Position numbers and translations under genes: made by a program
Notes under the pieces: generated by a model
Seen by the model: the letters and a program-made list of their open reading frames with translations, nothing else
Told to the model about the DNA's origin: nothing
Database searches by the model: none
Assembly: GCF_015832195.1 (NCBI RefSeq)
Contig: NC_052021.1
Coordinates: 30,468,786-30,532,785 of the forward strand
Reading direction: 5' to 3'
DNA length: 64,000 bases
Origin: Motacilla alba alba
Taxonomy: Eukaryota > Chordata > Aves > Passeriformes > Motacillidae
In this document: piece by piece, positions 1-11,870 of the stretch
How the letters are laid out: every line of letters begins with the position of its first letter
Position numbering within the stretch: the stretch's first letter is position 1

Positions 1-3000
1 AAACTTGTTTTCCTGAGTTATTTTACTTTTTAATTACATACATAATTTGGACTGTTTGTATTTTATATTAGGCACTTAAGAATTGTAGGCAATTCTGCCT
101 AAACCAGAGTCACATCTTGGACTGTGCTACTGGCCTCTGTAATCTGGATTTTTTTTCTGTGACAGTAACTAGAGCCAGATGACTGAGGAAGGCGTAATGC
201 TTTGACTGTCCCATAATAAAATATTTGGGAAAGGCTTTTTTTGTTGCTAGCCCGGGATCACTGGACAGCTGAAATCTGGTGCTTAGCACTGATTTTTGAT
301 GTGTTTTGATCCAAGCACCCACGCATGCTTCCACAGGCTTCCTAATAACTTGCTGGAGTCCCAGCCCAGTCCTGCATTACCCCTCTGAGAAGCTGAACAG
401 CCACACCAAGTGATCTTCTGCAGGCACCTGGACAAAGTAGCTGGAGAAGCAGCTAATCCTATTCTTAGCTCGGCATGCTGGTTATCTGTAGGAGGACAGC
501 CTGCCAGAAATGTCTGGTGACATGTTTGTCCAAGGGAAGGAGGCCTGTGCCAAGATGCTGTGGGTGCTGCTGAATGGAGTTGAGTTTAGGAGGAGAAAAA
601 TCTGTGAAATGTGAACTCAAAAACACAGCTGCTGTTAAAGAAAATGAGAAGCTGTTCCCACCAACACAGATATATTCAAGATACAGATATTTTTAAAAAT
701 TATTTTTTAAGTATCAGGAAATTAAACAGTAAATGCTGCGGTGTCAGCCAAAGTTAACTCTACCTAATACTTTTGGCTTGGCCACCAGAGGTGGCAGCAA
801 GCTGTATGCACAGCTAAATGCTGTTTTTATTTAGTTTCATTTTAAACTTAAAGCCCTTTATGCAGGTTAAACATTCTGGGACTTGTGCTTGAGTGTCACC
901 CAGCAGTCTGGGCTGCGTGTGCGTGGCCCGGCGGTGAGTACGTGTTACAGTCCTCCCTCTGTGCCTGCTCTGCAGCCCTTACACGTTTGTTCCCAGCTCC
1001 AGCAGCACAGCCTGCCTGCCCAGAAGCAGCCTGGCCTTGGGGGTCTCCCTGCAGTGCCTGTGCTTACAGATGCCCATCAGATCGTTGGAAGCCACCAAAG
1101 GATCAAAAACAAACCAGCGGCTCCAGAGCAGTCGCAGGGCTGGCAAACAGCTGCTCTCTGTTGTCTGAAATGAGGGCATTCAGTCTGCCACAGGCACCGA
1201 CCCCACGCTGCTGGGTGCTGCACCAGAGATCCCTGATGGGAAATCTTGTTTGCTTCCTGTGCTTTCAACCACCCCAAAGACAGGTACCTAAATCAGGAAG
1301 CCTGCCCTGAGGTGCCTGAGCCCACCTCCCTCTGTCTGGGTGCCAGAGCCCCCTCTGCTCCCCTGCTTCTCTGGGGGAGAGAGCTCTCCAGTGATAGCTC
1401 CATGGCAGGAATCCTTTTTCTCCTATGTCTTTTAGCAGTGAATGCCAGGCAGGGTTTAGGCTAAGGCTGTCGTGGTCAGGATGACTTTGGTGGGCACTGG
1501 AGAGGATTTGGCTCTGGGGAGTCCCTCAGCACTGTCTGGGGCTGACCCTGGCAGGATCTGCTCCTGCAGGACCTCAGTGCTTGAGCTGGAAATCTTCAGG
1601 TGCTCCTGCTGCAGACTGGTTGGGATTCTGAGGGTGACACAGCTATTTAGGTTGTGGTGCCCTCTGAGAGAACATCAGTGTACAGACAAGAAGGGACTGT
1701 GGCTTCTGCACTGTTTGCTCCAACCACAAGCAGAGGTGGAAGCTGATCCCTGTGGACAGGTTTCAGCTGTGCTCATCTGTGCCCTGAAGAATAAATTGCT
1801 TTGAATTCCTAAAGCCATGGATGTCTGTGTGAATATAATATTAAAAGTCACTTCAGTTCAGCAGAAAAAATATTGTCCATGAGGCAAGGAATTGTTTTTT
1901 TTATTATCTGCATCTTGGGTAACAAATCCGTTCTGATAAATGCAGACGATATCAAGTCCATTGTTCCTGGCACCCAAAAATAACAGATAAGTTGTCTTGG
2001 GCAGTTCTAGTGGATGATGTCCAAAGATGACATGCTTTTGCTGCTGATAAGTTCAAAGTAAATGTAGTTTTTAGGTATATAGGAGAATTGTTGTTACCTC
2101 TGGGTACTGAGTGTTCCTAGTCCAGTTACGTAAGAGCAAACAGTGACGAAGTTGGCTTGAAGCCTTCTTCAAGGTTTATTTGGATCACAAAGAGAGTTCC
2201 CTACTCTGTAAAGAGAGAAAACTGGGTTGATTTCACAGTTGAAGCCATTCACTACGAATGCCTGTAGCAACACCTGGCAGAGGTCCCACTATTACAGAAT
2301 GAAGGCACCAAACTGTGTATCAAAAATACAAGAAGAGCAAAGCATCCAGGCAGGACATCTCTGTCAAGGAAATTGATGTCCCATTCATTCAGTCCTACAG
2401 CCTGTTTTCCTTAGACATCCTGTGCCTCCTTCAGGGTTTTAAAATGAGCCATAACAACTTGTTCCTGCGCACAAAGCCTGGTACTCATTTGTACTTGCCA
2501 GGTCGAGCTCTTTTCTTGCACGAGGGCAGAGACCCCCCACTGAATCAGCTTATTGCAGGGGGAGCTTCCCAAGTTAAAGCAGAGTTTAAAAACTGCACTC
2601 CTGCTAATGCCCCAAAATGGAATGTAATGCCCAGTGATTAGGCTGCACGAGTCAAGTTTGTGCTTATTGAAGAGAAGTTTTCGGGCAGGTGGCAGTTTTG
2701 TGGTTTACTTTTGTTGTGGTGGGGTCTCATCTAGGGCAGTAATATTGGTGTGTAGGGAAGGGGCTGGGGAAAGGCCTGGCTCTGTTTCATTCCCAAACTC
2801 CATCAGTTTCCTGCTGAGCCTGTAGCAAAGCCTCTTGTCACCTGAGCCTCTCTTTCTGTTGATAAATGACAATGAACCCAGTTTCTCACCAGGATGAATG
2901 CATCATCAGGCATTTAAGAAGTGCTCTAAGATCTTCATAGTCAAGCTTTGTTCTACAGAGGAATAAAATGTACTTATTTCTGCATGTGGTTGTTGCTGTG

Positions 3001-5790
3001 ATGCATTCTGCAGCTTTGTCTACCTCTCTTGTACTTTTTCTAGCAATCCCTGCTGGCTGGTGTTTCTCCTGTTTATGTCCTTGCAGGAAACAGGGCCATT
3101 CCACATTTGAAAGTCATTCCCTTCACCCTTATATACAGTTTAATTCCAATTCAGTTCAACTGTGCATGACCTTTGCTCCCTTCCACTCAGGAAGTAAGGC
3201 AGTGGGAGATGAATGGGAGATGTTTTCGTCTGCATAGATTATGAATGGAAACTTCTGAAAGCAGGTGGCCAAAAATGACAGGGTCAGGAGCTGGTCTGGA
3301 TACAGCTATGGCTTGAAGGTTCTTTGTGACACCTCAGTAGCAGTAGTTAATAGGCATTTTTGCTCCAGCCTTTGAATTTGCACAACCTAGGGTGCAGAGA
3401 CCGCTTGCCTGATCTGCTGTGTAAGAGCTGCAGTGTTTGTGGCCAGCTCTGGTATCCACAGCATCATCCCTCATTCCAGTGTGTGAACATTTTCGGTGAT
3501 TAGCTGGCAGAGGGAGCCCTGGCTGGCCTCGCAGCTTTCCCTTGCTGTTTACTATCATTATAATAAGATATTTGACCCATACAATAATGGCATTAGTGGT
3601 GAGTCCAAACCAAAATCTTTGGATTCTAAATGCTCTAAACTTCGGGAAATGGTCAGACCCAAATTTTGTGGCTTGGCACAAATTCTGAATGAAATTAAAC
3701 CAAACATCCCTAGGATTTTTAAACTCCTTTAGAGTCAGAAGCCTTACTTTATTTTGAAAGAGTTTGATCTCTGTTGTTTGAAGAGTTTCTTAATACTTTG
3801 CAAAGGCAAGTCAAGTTTCTCTACAGCTTTTTTTTCACCCCCAAATCCTTTCATATTTGTGGATTATTTTCATAGACTTCTAATATTATTTCCCCTTGAT
3901 TTTTGCCTGTGTTTTCATCTCTGTCAAGAGAGGAAGAATTAACAGTTGTAGCCTTGAAGTTTTTAGGCTTCAAGCTTTTTTTTTTGATGCTGTGTAGATA
4001 AATGTACACTTTTACATGCCATACTTGGAAAACTTACTGGTGATATGGTTTTAATTTGAACTTGGTCTGACATCTGAAGCCAAACATCTTAATTGTCCAT
4101 CTAATGCTTTCCCTTTGGAGACTTGTGTGCTAATGAATCTTTGATGCACAAAGTCCACTGAGTGCCAAACTCTGAATGTTACAGAGAAATCCTTGGATTA
4201 CATGTAATACTTAAGGAAAGCTTTGAATGCTACCAGATCTCTTAGAGAAGGACTCGAGGACCCTGGGCTGAACTTTTTTTTGTTTTGACACTGGTTTCTT
4301 ACTTGACAGATGACAGCCTGATTTTCCTGACTGTTTATTTTCAGGAAGAACACGAGCGTTTTCAGTGCTCCTCTCAGCGACTCACTCCTGCCTTCCCGAA
4401 AAGTCAGATGGCAGGCATTTCTCTTAACCTTTCTGTTTACTCCCTTTATAAACAAAGATTAAGGAGACCTCCCTGGGAAGTTGATGTTTAAATCCTTTAA
4501 GGAACTCAGAGGCTGGATCTGCCCGATGGGGAGGTGATGTGTGCTCAACACACCTCAGGGATGTGCGAGGCTGGCACAACAAGGAGATGAATGGGGAGGT
4601 GGTTCTCCTTTCTCCTGCTGGGTCTGCTCATGGTTCCCCTTCCCTCTGCTGAACAGAGTCTTGTGGGTGCTCCGTGGCTGGCAGAGACCCTGGGGCTGCA
4701 GCTGGTGGCCTGTGGGTTGGAGCTGACCCGCAGCGTGGCCTGGCTCAGAGCCTGCTCCTTGGAGGGGATGGGGAACAGGCACAGCAGCCCCACTGCTGCT
4801 CATTTGCAGCAGCTGAAGACCTGGCCTGGGTAACTGGAAGGAACACAAAACATTCCTGTGCCTGGAGAGGTTTCGCTGCTCAATCTGGGGCTTAGGAGCA
4901 TCTCTGTATTTTTTATTGCAGTGTTTGTGAGGTTTGTATTTGTATTAACTTCAGAGGGCTGTCAGCAGGAGGGCAGATCAGCTTGAAAAGAGTGTGGTTG
5001 GTGCTTCTTGTGATGCTGAATCCAGGTGCTCCAACTTCTTGACATTATCAGTGCTGAAATAAAAAAGAAAAAAAAGGAAAAATTAGCTGAACCCAGAGTT
5101 TGGTACATTGTGTTGATAATGTGAGTGTGGTAGATATCCATAGGCATACATTCTAGACATACATTTATATGTCATGCCTGAGGAGAAAATTATTGTAAAA
5201 CTGTGCTTCCTAATGCATCATCCAGACCTTGCAGCCTGAGCAAAACAGTGAAGGCTTACTCAACTAATCTTCTCCTAAAGATAATACCGTGATATTTCAC
5301 GCCATTTTGGGTTTGTTTTTTTTTTTTCCCTAGCAAGATCTGTATGCATTTATCATACATTAAAAGGCTAAGGTAAATTATTTTCCTCTGGAAAATGCCA
5401 GCTGCAATAAATCCTCCCCCCTCACCACTCCTGTAATGGAGAGCTTGGCATTTTAAAGCTGTTGATTCACCTTGCTTGCAGCAGTCCCAGCCAGCTCACC
5501 TTCCCAGCCACCAGCTCCTCTGCTGCTCCATCTCTCCATTGGTGGTCCTGAGTTGCTTTTCCACATGCCCTTCCTAACCCTTCACATGGGGCTGTGTTCC
5601 CATCCCTGTAACTTCCAGCTGATCCCCACTAGCATCCAAGGGGGGTATCTTGTCACTTACAGCTATTCAGGGGCCCAAATTACCCTCTGTCCCCTTAAAC
5701 TCCTCTCTCCCTACCTGCAGCCCCTCAAAACCCTCCTTTCAGCTGAATGGTGCCTGTTAGAGGTGCAGGCTGTGCTGTACCCAGAGTGTG
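1..5790. other. Intron 1 sequence, no gene seen
   Basis: Unique-looking intronic DNA with AT-rich stretches (about 680-720 and 5055-5085) and short T runs. No exon, mobile element or RNA gene was recognised. ORFs here are short and have no family resemblance. Confidence 0.7.
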
Positions 5791-5794
5791 CATG

Positions 5795-5810
5795 GTGTGT
5801 GTGTGTGTGT
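5795..5810. repeat. (GT)8 microsatellite
   Basis: Eight uninterrupted GT units within intron 1. Confidence 0.95.
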
Positions 5811-6426
5811 ACTTTGTGGTATGTTGCTGGTTGAGCCTGGCACTCTGCTCTCTGATACTGCTTTATGACAGTAGAAATGTCTGCTTGTGTGTACTGTCAC
5901 GTCCTAGTTGTCATGTTTATTCTGTGGCCAGCATTGCCAGTGGGATCCAGGCTGTACCTACAGAAAGAAGTGCTTTATGCATTTGTACATTTCAAGAACC
6001 GAGGTTCATCGCTGTTTTTCCATCTCTGTGCCCAGGTCTCAGTAGCCAGAGCTCCCTTACACAAAGCTGCCCGGCAGTCCAGGCTCATATTCTTTCTCCA
6101 GACTGGAAGCAGAATTCCCAACTCCTGGTTTTTTGAGCCACTTGCCTGATTTCTGCTGCTGCACTGGGTTTGGTAGCGCTTCATGGACTCGCCCTTCCAG
6201 CTGTGGCTGCTAGGGACATTTCAGTATTACTTGGAAAAAAAAAAAACCAGTGTGGGAGTAAAACACTCAAGTTCTGCAGCGAGGCCTCACTGACAGTTTG
6301 AAATGCTTATTTGTGCTTTCTTGTGCGTTAGCACTGGAAAATGAGAATGTGAGGGTGGAGGAGAGCGCAGCGTTGTTCAGCGGCACCGCCTCTGTGCAGC
6401 GGCGGCTCGAGGGACAGGCACGGCCT

Positions 6427-6468
6427 GGCCCTGCTGTGGTGGCCCTGCTGTGGTGGCTCTGCTGTGGT
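6427..6468. repeat. 14-bp tandem repeat, 3 copies
   Basis: The unit ggccctgctgtggt occurs three times head to tail; the third copy has c to t at base 4. It sits in a GC-rich, locally CpG-containing patch (about 6350-6490). Confidence 0.93.
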
Positions 6469-6504
6469 TTAGCTGCTGGGTGTGAGTGGCTTGGCCACCA
6501 CCAG

Positions 6505-6600
6505 CCCCACGTTATGTAAAGGTCATCTGGGCCAGGGTTAATTCTATTGCCACCAGACTTTGGCGAAAGTAAATACGCAAAACGTTACATAACCCGAGGG
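6505..6600. promoter_or_regulatory. Candidate regulatory element: paired D-box motifs
   Basis: A D-box palindrome TTATGTAA (6512-6519) overlaps the nuclear-receptor half-site AAAGGTCA (6518-6525). An inverted copy TTACATAA lies at 6585-6592, and both are preceded by ACG. D-boxes bind PAR-bZIP factors and NFIL3; AAAGGTCA is the NR4A monomer site. Function is inference from motifs alone. Confidence 0.3.
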
Positions 6601-6701
6601 GAGAAGGAGGATGAAAATTGTGCTGCCCACAGATTGAGTGGGGAGGGTTGTGGGTGTTGGTAACTAGTAATTTAGAACATCTGCAGACTTTTTATTATGA
6701 C

Positions 6702-6717
6702 TTTTTTTTTTTTTTTT
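6702..6717. repeat. Poly-T tract (T16)
   Basis: Sixteen consecutive T. No recognisable retroposed sequence is attached on either side. Confidence 0.95.
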
Positions 6718-8051
6718 AGTTTTTTCCATTTCCCTGCTTTGTGGCAGTACCTTTCTTAAAAGACCCGGAGGCAACGTTGCATCCAGCAGTGGGTGAATTT
6801 AAGGGCTTGGGTGACTTTCATTGAGGTTAGTGCTGAAATGCTGTGCTCAGAATCAGAATCCAGATGGTGCTTGGAGAATCTCAGCTTGCCAAGTCTATGA
6901 AGAAACTTACCCTAACTCTTCCCAACACCTCTCCTCCTTGTGTCCCCCAAAACTGGGGTGTTTGTATAGGGAGAGATCTGCCATTTCCTACATCAACATT
7001 AGCTGGCTGTGTTCTCTGTTCCTTTGTGGAGGAACCACGGTGCAGTAGCTGGGGCAGACACCCCTTCTACAAACTGGTGTGCTCAGACCCCCAGCTCCCC
7101 CAGGGCTCTCTGTTGGTATTTTCCCCCTCCATCCCCACAAGCACAGTTACGTTAGCAGCACTTACAATCTCTTTTCCATCCAGGAGTGGTTTTGGTTTTT
7201 ATGGGAAAGCTGTAAAAAGAATAATCCTCTGCTTGGAGATATAGATCTTCATGCTAGTCTGGATATATTCCCCATGCTTGGGACAGGGCCAACTGGACCT
7301 CTTTAATGTTCAGCTTTCCCTTTTTTTTTTTTTTAAGAACTTATCTTTATGAGATGTTTTAGCATGTCATTCCTTTGTTGCTTTATTTCAAGACAGGAGA
7401 TATTTCTTCTCCCACATCCTCAGTTTAATCAGAGGGCTGAAAATAGGTGTTTGGGGATTCCGATGTTGTTTACTTTTCCCTATTAGGGAATGAGTCACGA
7501 GTAAGTGACAACACTGTCTCCAATCAGAGGCAGTCAGAGCTTGTGGATGCCAAGGACTTGTCTGCTAAAGATGACTTTAAACTGCACAGTCTTACAGCCT
7601 GCTCTGAACCTCAGCCTCTCTCAGGTGTGGCTTTGGCCTTTTATTGTTCTTCTTCCCAGCACACTGAAAAGGACATTTCACTCTCTGTCAGCGAGCAGAC
7701 GTCCTGAGAGGTCCTGAGTGCTTTTTCATCCCAGTAAATGGAGGGGGTGTCACAGACGGTCAGCATTGCTCAGCACTCCCTCAAGTACATCACAGAGGCA
7801 TCTGTTGGCAGAAGCACTCACGAAATTACCCATCAATATCTCTGCATTTCAGCTGTCACACACTCACGGCACTGATAGAAAGTCACGTGTGTGGGCCAGG
7901 CTGGCATGGCTTTACGGGAAAGTTGGCTAAAAGGTAATTTCTCTTCCCTGGGAGACAGGGAGTGCTCAGGATATTCTGCTTCCAGCCAGATATTTAAGTC
8001 CTATTCAGTTTAACACACCTCTTAAACTGTGTATACCAAGTGCTGCCTCAA

Positions 8052-8097
8052 GATGCTAAATATTAAAATTGATATGGATGCTAAATATTAAAATTGA
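8052..8097. repeat. 25-bp tandem duplication
   Basis: The segment gatgctaaatattaaaattg occurs at 8052 and again at 8077, a 25-bp period with nearly two full copies and no mismatch across the shared 21 bases. This indicates a recent local duplication. Confidence 0.93.
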
Positions 8098-9909
8098 ATG
8101 GAAAAAAATCAACTCCTGTTTTATTTGTTGCTCAGGATCTTTTCTTCATTTCTTCATTTTTGTTATGATATTGCTCTGATATGAAGTAATCTTCTCTCTT
8201 CAGAGCTAAAAATTAATTACTTTTAAGAGCAGAATGAACTCTGTATGTTAAAAAGCATTTACTTTCTACATTAAAAAGTACAGCTGGCTCTGAAGTCCAG
8301 AGGACAATTACATTGGCTTTAAGGGAAAAGAGAAGTAATTACAAATGACTGTCTGCGAAGCCAGATGAGATTGGCTGGATTTTGAGGAAAATGTATCTTA
8401 ATCCCTTGATTTCACAGTCGCCTGGCAGTCAGAGCAGGAAAAGAAAGTCAATTGAGATTTTTCCATCTCTGTGAGGTGGGAAATGCACATCCTACTGCAG
8501 AGATAGAAAAGGAATAAATAACTCTACAGGGCAGCATGACAGTCACACCCACATTCTTTTCTGGAGAAACAGCCCATAGTCAGGGTGTTCCTGGTTTCCA
8601 GTGGCAGGAGCATCACAGGCTCTGCCCGAGTCTCCTCCAGATCTCTTGTGTATGTTTATATAAGTGCTGTGGTAGTCAGTTATGGAGGGTTTTTTTGTGT
8701 GTGTGCTGTGTTCATCATCGCTGTCACTCCAAGACCTAAACAAAACTGGAGCCTTGCCATGCTGCTGCTGTGGCAACACAGGAATAAACTGTTTATGACC
8801 AAGTACTTTGAAGTCTGACACAATTAAAAAATAACAGGTAGAGGAGAGGGATAGGGTCTGTTCAAGCATCCCTGTGTGTGTGCTTTATGTGCATATGGAC
8901 ATGCTTTGTTTGCACAGAGGCACTGGAAATATCATCTTTTGCTGTTTGTTATTTATTTTCTAATGTTGTCATCATCCAATGGCTCGAAACCATGGCAAAG
9001 CAAGGTGTGACACTGTTCCCTCTTCAAATCCCAAAGCCTTACCATTCTTGTTTCAGACCACTTCCTTACTCCCTACCCCCAAACAGGGGATTGAATTGCA
9101 TCCCCCCAGTTCAGGCTACAGGCACTTCCAGATCCTGGATTGCTCCCACAGAATTAACAGACCCATGTGTGTCTGGGGGCTGCAGAGCTAATTGCCACCT
9201 CCTAAAGCTTCACTTCCTCTTGTAAAGAGTGAGGCTGTGGTCAAACTGTAAAACAACAGCTTGAACAAACGTGTTTGAAGTTTCTGATGTGCACAATAGT
9301 TGCCCATAGAAGCACAGCTAAGGAAGACACAGATTTCCAAAATTCAGGGTGATTTACCTGGGATCTTTTCCTATGAAGCTCAAGTCCACAGCAGCCTAAT
9401 CCCCTGAAAACAAATTCCCTGTGGGAAGTTAGAGAAAGGCAGAGCTGGGGATGTTCAGAACTGTTTTATTGGAAACAATGAAATGGTGTCTAGCACACAT
9501 AAAAACCATAACATATAGCAAATGCAGATGGAGCTGCAGGCCAGTGAAGAAAGAGCAAAGGTGTAAAAGCATGTCAGCAAACATATAAAAATGACCCCAA
9601 GGGGATCTGAGTGTGAGGAAGAAAAAAACATCAGCAAGAGCAGTATATTCCTGCTGGGAGAGAGATGTGGGTGATGGGGGTTCACTGAATGCCAGAATGA
9701 AACCTGTGGCCTTGGGACCCAGAGAGAGTGGGAAAGGGAGAGGATAGCACCAGGAAACAGGGTAGAATCTAAGTCTGTGTGTGTATCGGTTCTCACTATG
9801 CTAATATTTCTTTTTTTCTGTAGTTAAAAAAATTGAAAAAATAAATCTTGCCTAATACTGATTAGGGTCTTAAGATCTCAGTTATTCTAGCAATAAATAC
9901 TTGGTCTTT

Positions 9910-9966
9910 TGTATACATATGAATATATACACATGTATGTGTATATATATATAGATATATATATCT
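9910..9966. repeat. AT/GT-rich simple repeat
   Basis: An alternating purine-pyrimidine tract of mixed TA and TG steps (gtatatatatatagatatat near its end), self-complementary over much of its length. Confidence 0.9.
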
Positions 9967-10346
9967 AGTGTGCTTCCTCTTTACTGATAAAACAAGATAA
10001 CAGAATAATTAATCATGTGACATCACCTTTCAAATGAAGGTTTGGGCTGTAGGATTACAGCCTAGAGATGATAAAGGTCCACAGCTTACTGTCACACACA
10101 TCCCACCTAAATTATTCACACGCCCTTCAGGCTGGCCTTGGCTGCCCTCAGGACCCCTGGATGTGAATGCACATGTTGGGTCTCAGGCTGGATAATTATG
10201 TGTGTGACGGCTGCTTGGGGGCAGGGGGGATGTGTGGAAACCAAACAGCCTTGAGTGGCTTCCAGGGAGGCCCTGGGACCATGCTAGGGATGTCTCTGTG
10301 CTAAGGCAGACCAGCTCTCCTAGAGGTGCTTTCCCCCAGGTGAGAT

Positions 10347-10403
10347 CCAGGTGATGTGTTCATTTCCAGGTGATGTGTTCATTTCCAGGTGATGTGTTCG
10401 TTT
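10347..10403. repeat. 19-bp minisatellite, 3 copies
   Basis: The unit ccaggtgatgtgttcattt occurs at 10347, 10366 and 10385. Only one substitution (a to g) is seen, in the third copy. Near-identity of copies suggests recent expansion, so copy number is likely polymorphic. Confidence 0.95.
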
Positions 10404-11679
10404 CCCTGCTTCAGTGAGTGCTCAGAACAAACCCCAGTGTGCTCTGCTGTGGGTGTGAGCTAGGCAATCTGCTTGTGCTTTCATACCAGATGGGTTCAAT
10501 ACCCCCCACCCTAAGGGCTGGTTTGCACAAGGGCAGGCAGCACAGGAGCAGAGGGAGCTTGGCCAGTGCTGTGGGAGCAGGCAGAGCCATGGAAATCCTG
10601 TTGGGAATGGAGATCCATCCACACTCGTGGCTGAGGCTGCTGCTGTGTGTCAGACACTGGCTGTTCTCACTTTCCCACCCAGTCTCCCACAGCTGAACAG
10701 AAAGTGGCGCAGGCTGAGAGGCCAGAAGTGGTTCTGCTCCAGCAGTGCTGGGTTTCCATGCTGCTGGCAGGTGGGGATCTGCCCAGGGGCTCCTTCAAGC
10801 ACAGAGTGTGACTGCAGAGCAGCTCGCTTTGGAACACGAATGAGCTGGTCACTCTTCATAATTCCTTCTCTAAGGAATCTTGTGGTGGTAGTGGAGATGA
10901 TGACAGTCATGGGTGACAGGTGGAGGTGGCATCTCACACATCTGAGCTTGGGAAGACTGTCTGCATCCCCTTAGGCAGCAGGATAGGACAGCTGGCACTG
11001 GCCATGGTGCTGGGAGCACAGGTCAGGCTGGAACCAGGCTCCTTCCAAAGCAAGTGGAGGGTTCTCCTTGGCTTCCGTAGCCACACTTCTGAGCCGGCCT
11101 CCTCCCTGAGGGCAGCCTGATGCTCCCCTCCGGGGCAGTCTGAAGTGCCTTAGCAAAGCACTCAAGCAAACTTTGAACAGTGGATATTCCCTCTCTTCCA
11201 CTTCTCTTGCACTTCCAGCTGAGCAGAAGAGTGAAACTCCTGCTGTAGTCCATGGAGCAACGTCAGTGCAGCTCCTTAAAATTCCCTGAGGTCTTCATTT
11301 GGCTCAAGTCTTGTCCTAGATGGCCATAAAATTTTGATGTTTGATTTTGTGTTTGGTTTTTGGACTTTTGCTACATTAGGCACTGCCAGACATTGAGGTC
11401 CACAGTTACTTTTGTTCACTTACTATATTGAATGATAAAAGGCAATAAAAATTATTGTACTCCAGGTTTTAAAATGTCCTTTAATGCAGGAAGAGAACCT
11501 CAGGTACATTTAATGCATTTCATCTACAAGAAGTGCTTTTAGAGGATGACAGCATTAAAAATATTTCCTCAAAATAAGGTAGAGAGCATTGGATATTTAT
11601 CAACAAATAAAACTGCAAATAAAGAGGCAGCTGGTTCAAGGTTTATCTCTAAAAATTACTGAAGCATTTACAGAAAGGT

Positions 11680-11870
11680 TTTGTCAGGTAATTTGCATAT
11701 TCATGAGTAATTTCTCCAGTTGCTGTATTTAGTTGATAATGCCTTTTTTTTTAATACTGTAATTAAAAAATTTTTATCTAGGTTACACTTCAATCCTTTG
11801 CTCAGATGCACCAAAGCAATTGGTGTTTTGTTTACTTGCTGTTTTAAAAACAGCTATTACCTGTAAAACA
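11680..11870. promoter_or_regulatory. Candidate enhancer: octamer plus forkhead motifs
   Basis: An AT-rich block containing the octamer ATTTGCAT (11691-11698), directly followed by a second POU-like half (attcatgag), several TAAT cores and a forkhead site TGTTTAC (11829-11835). The composition resembles vertebrate conserved non-coding elements. Conservation cannot be tested here. Confidence 0.25.

Noticed and set aside
780..800. CTCF-like gccaccagaggtggcagc
   Set aside because: The 3' half fits the CTCF core, but the 5' half is out of register; it is better explained as a short palindrome gccacc/ggtggc.
10347..10403. Possible CRISPR-like array
   Set aside because: The repeats are directly adjacent without unique spacers, and the genome is a vertebrate.
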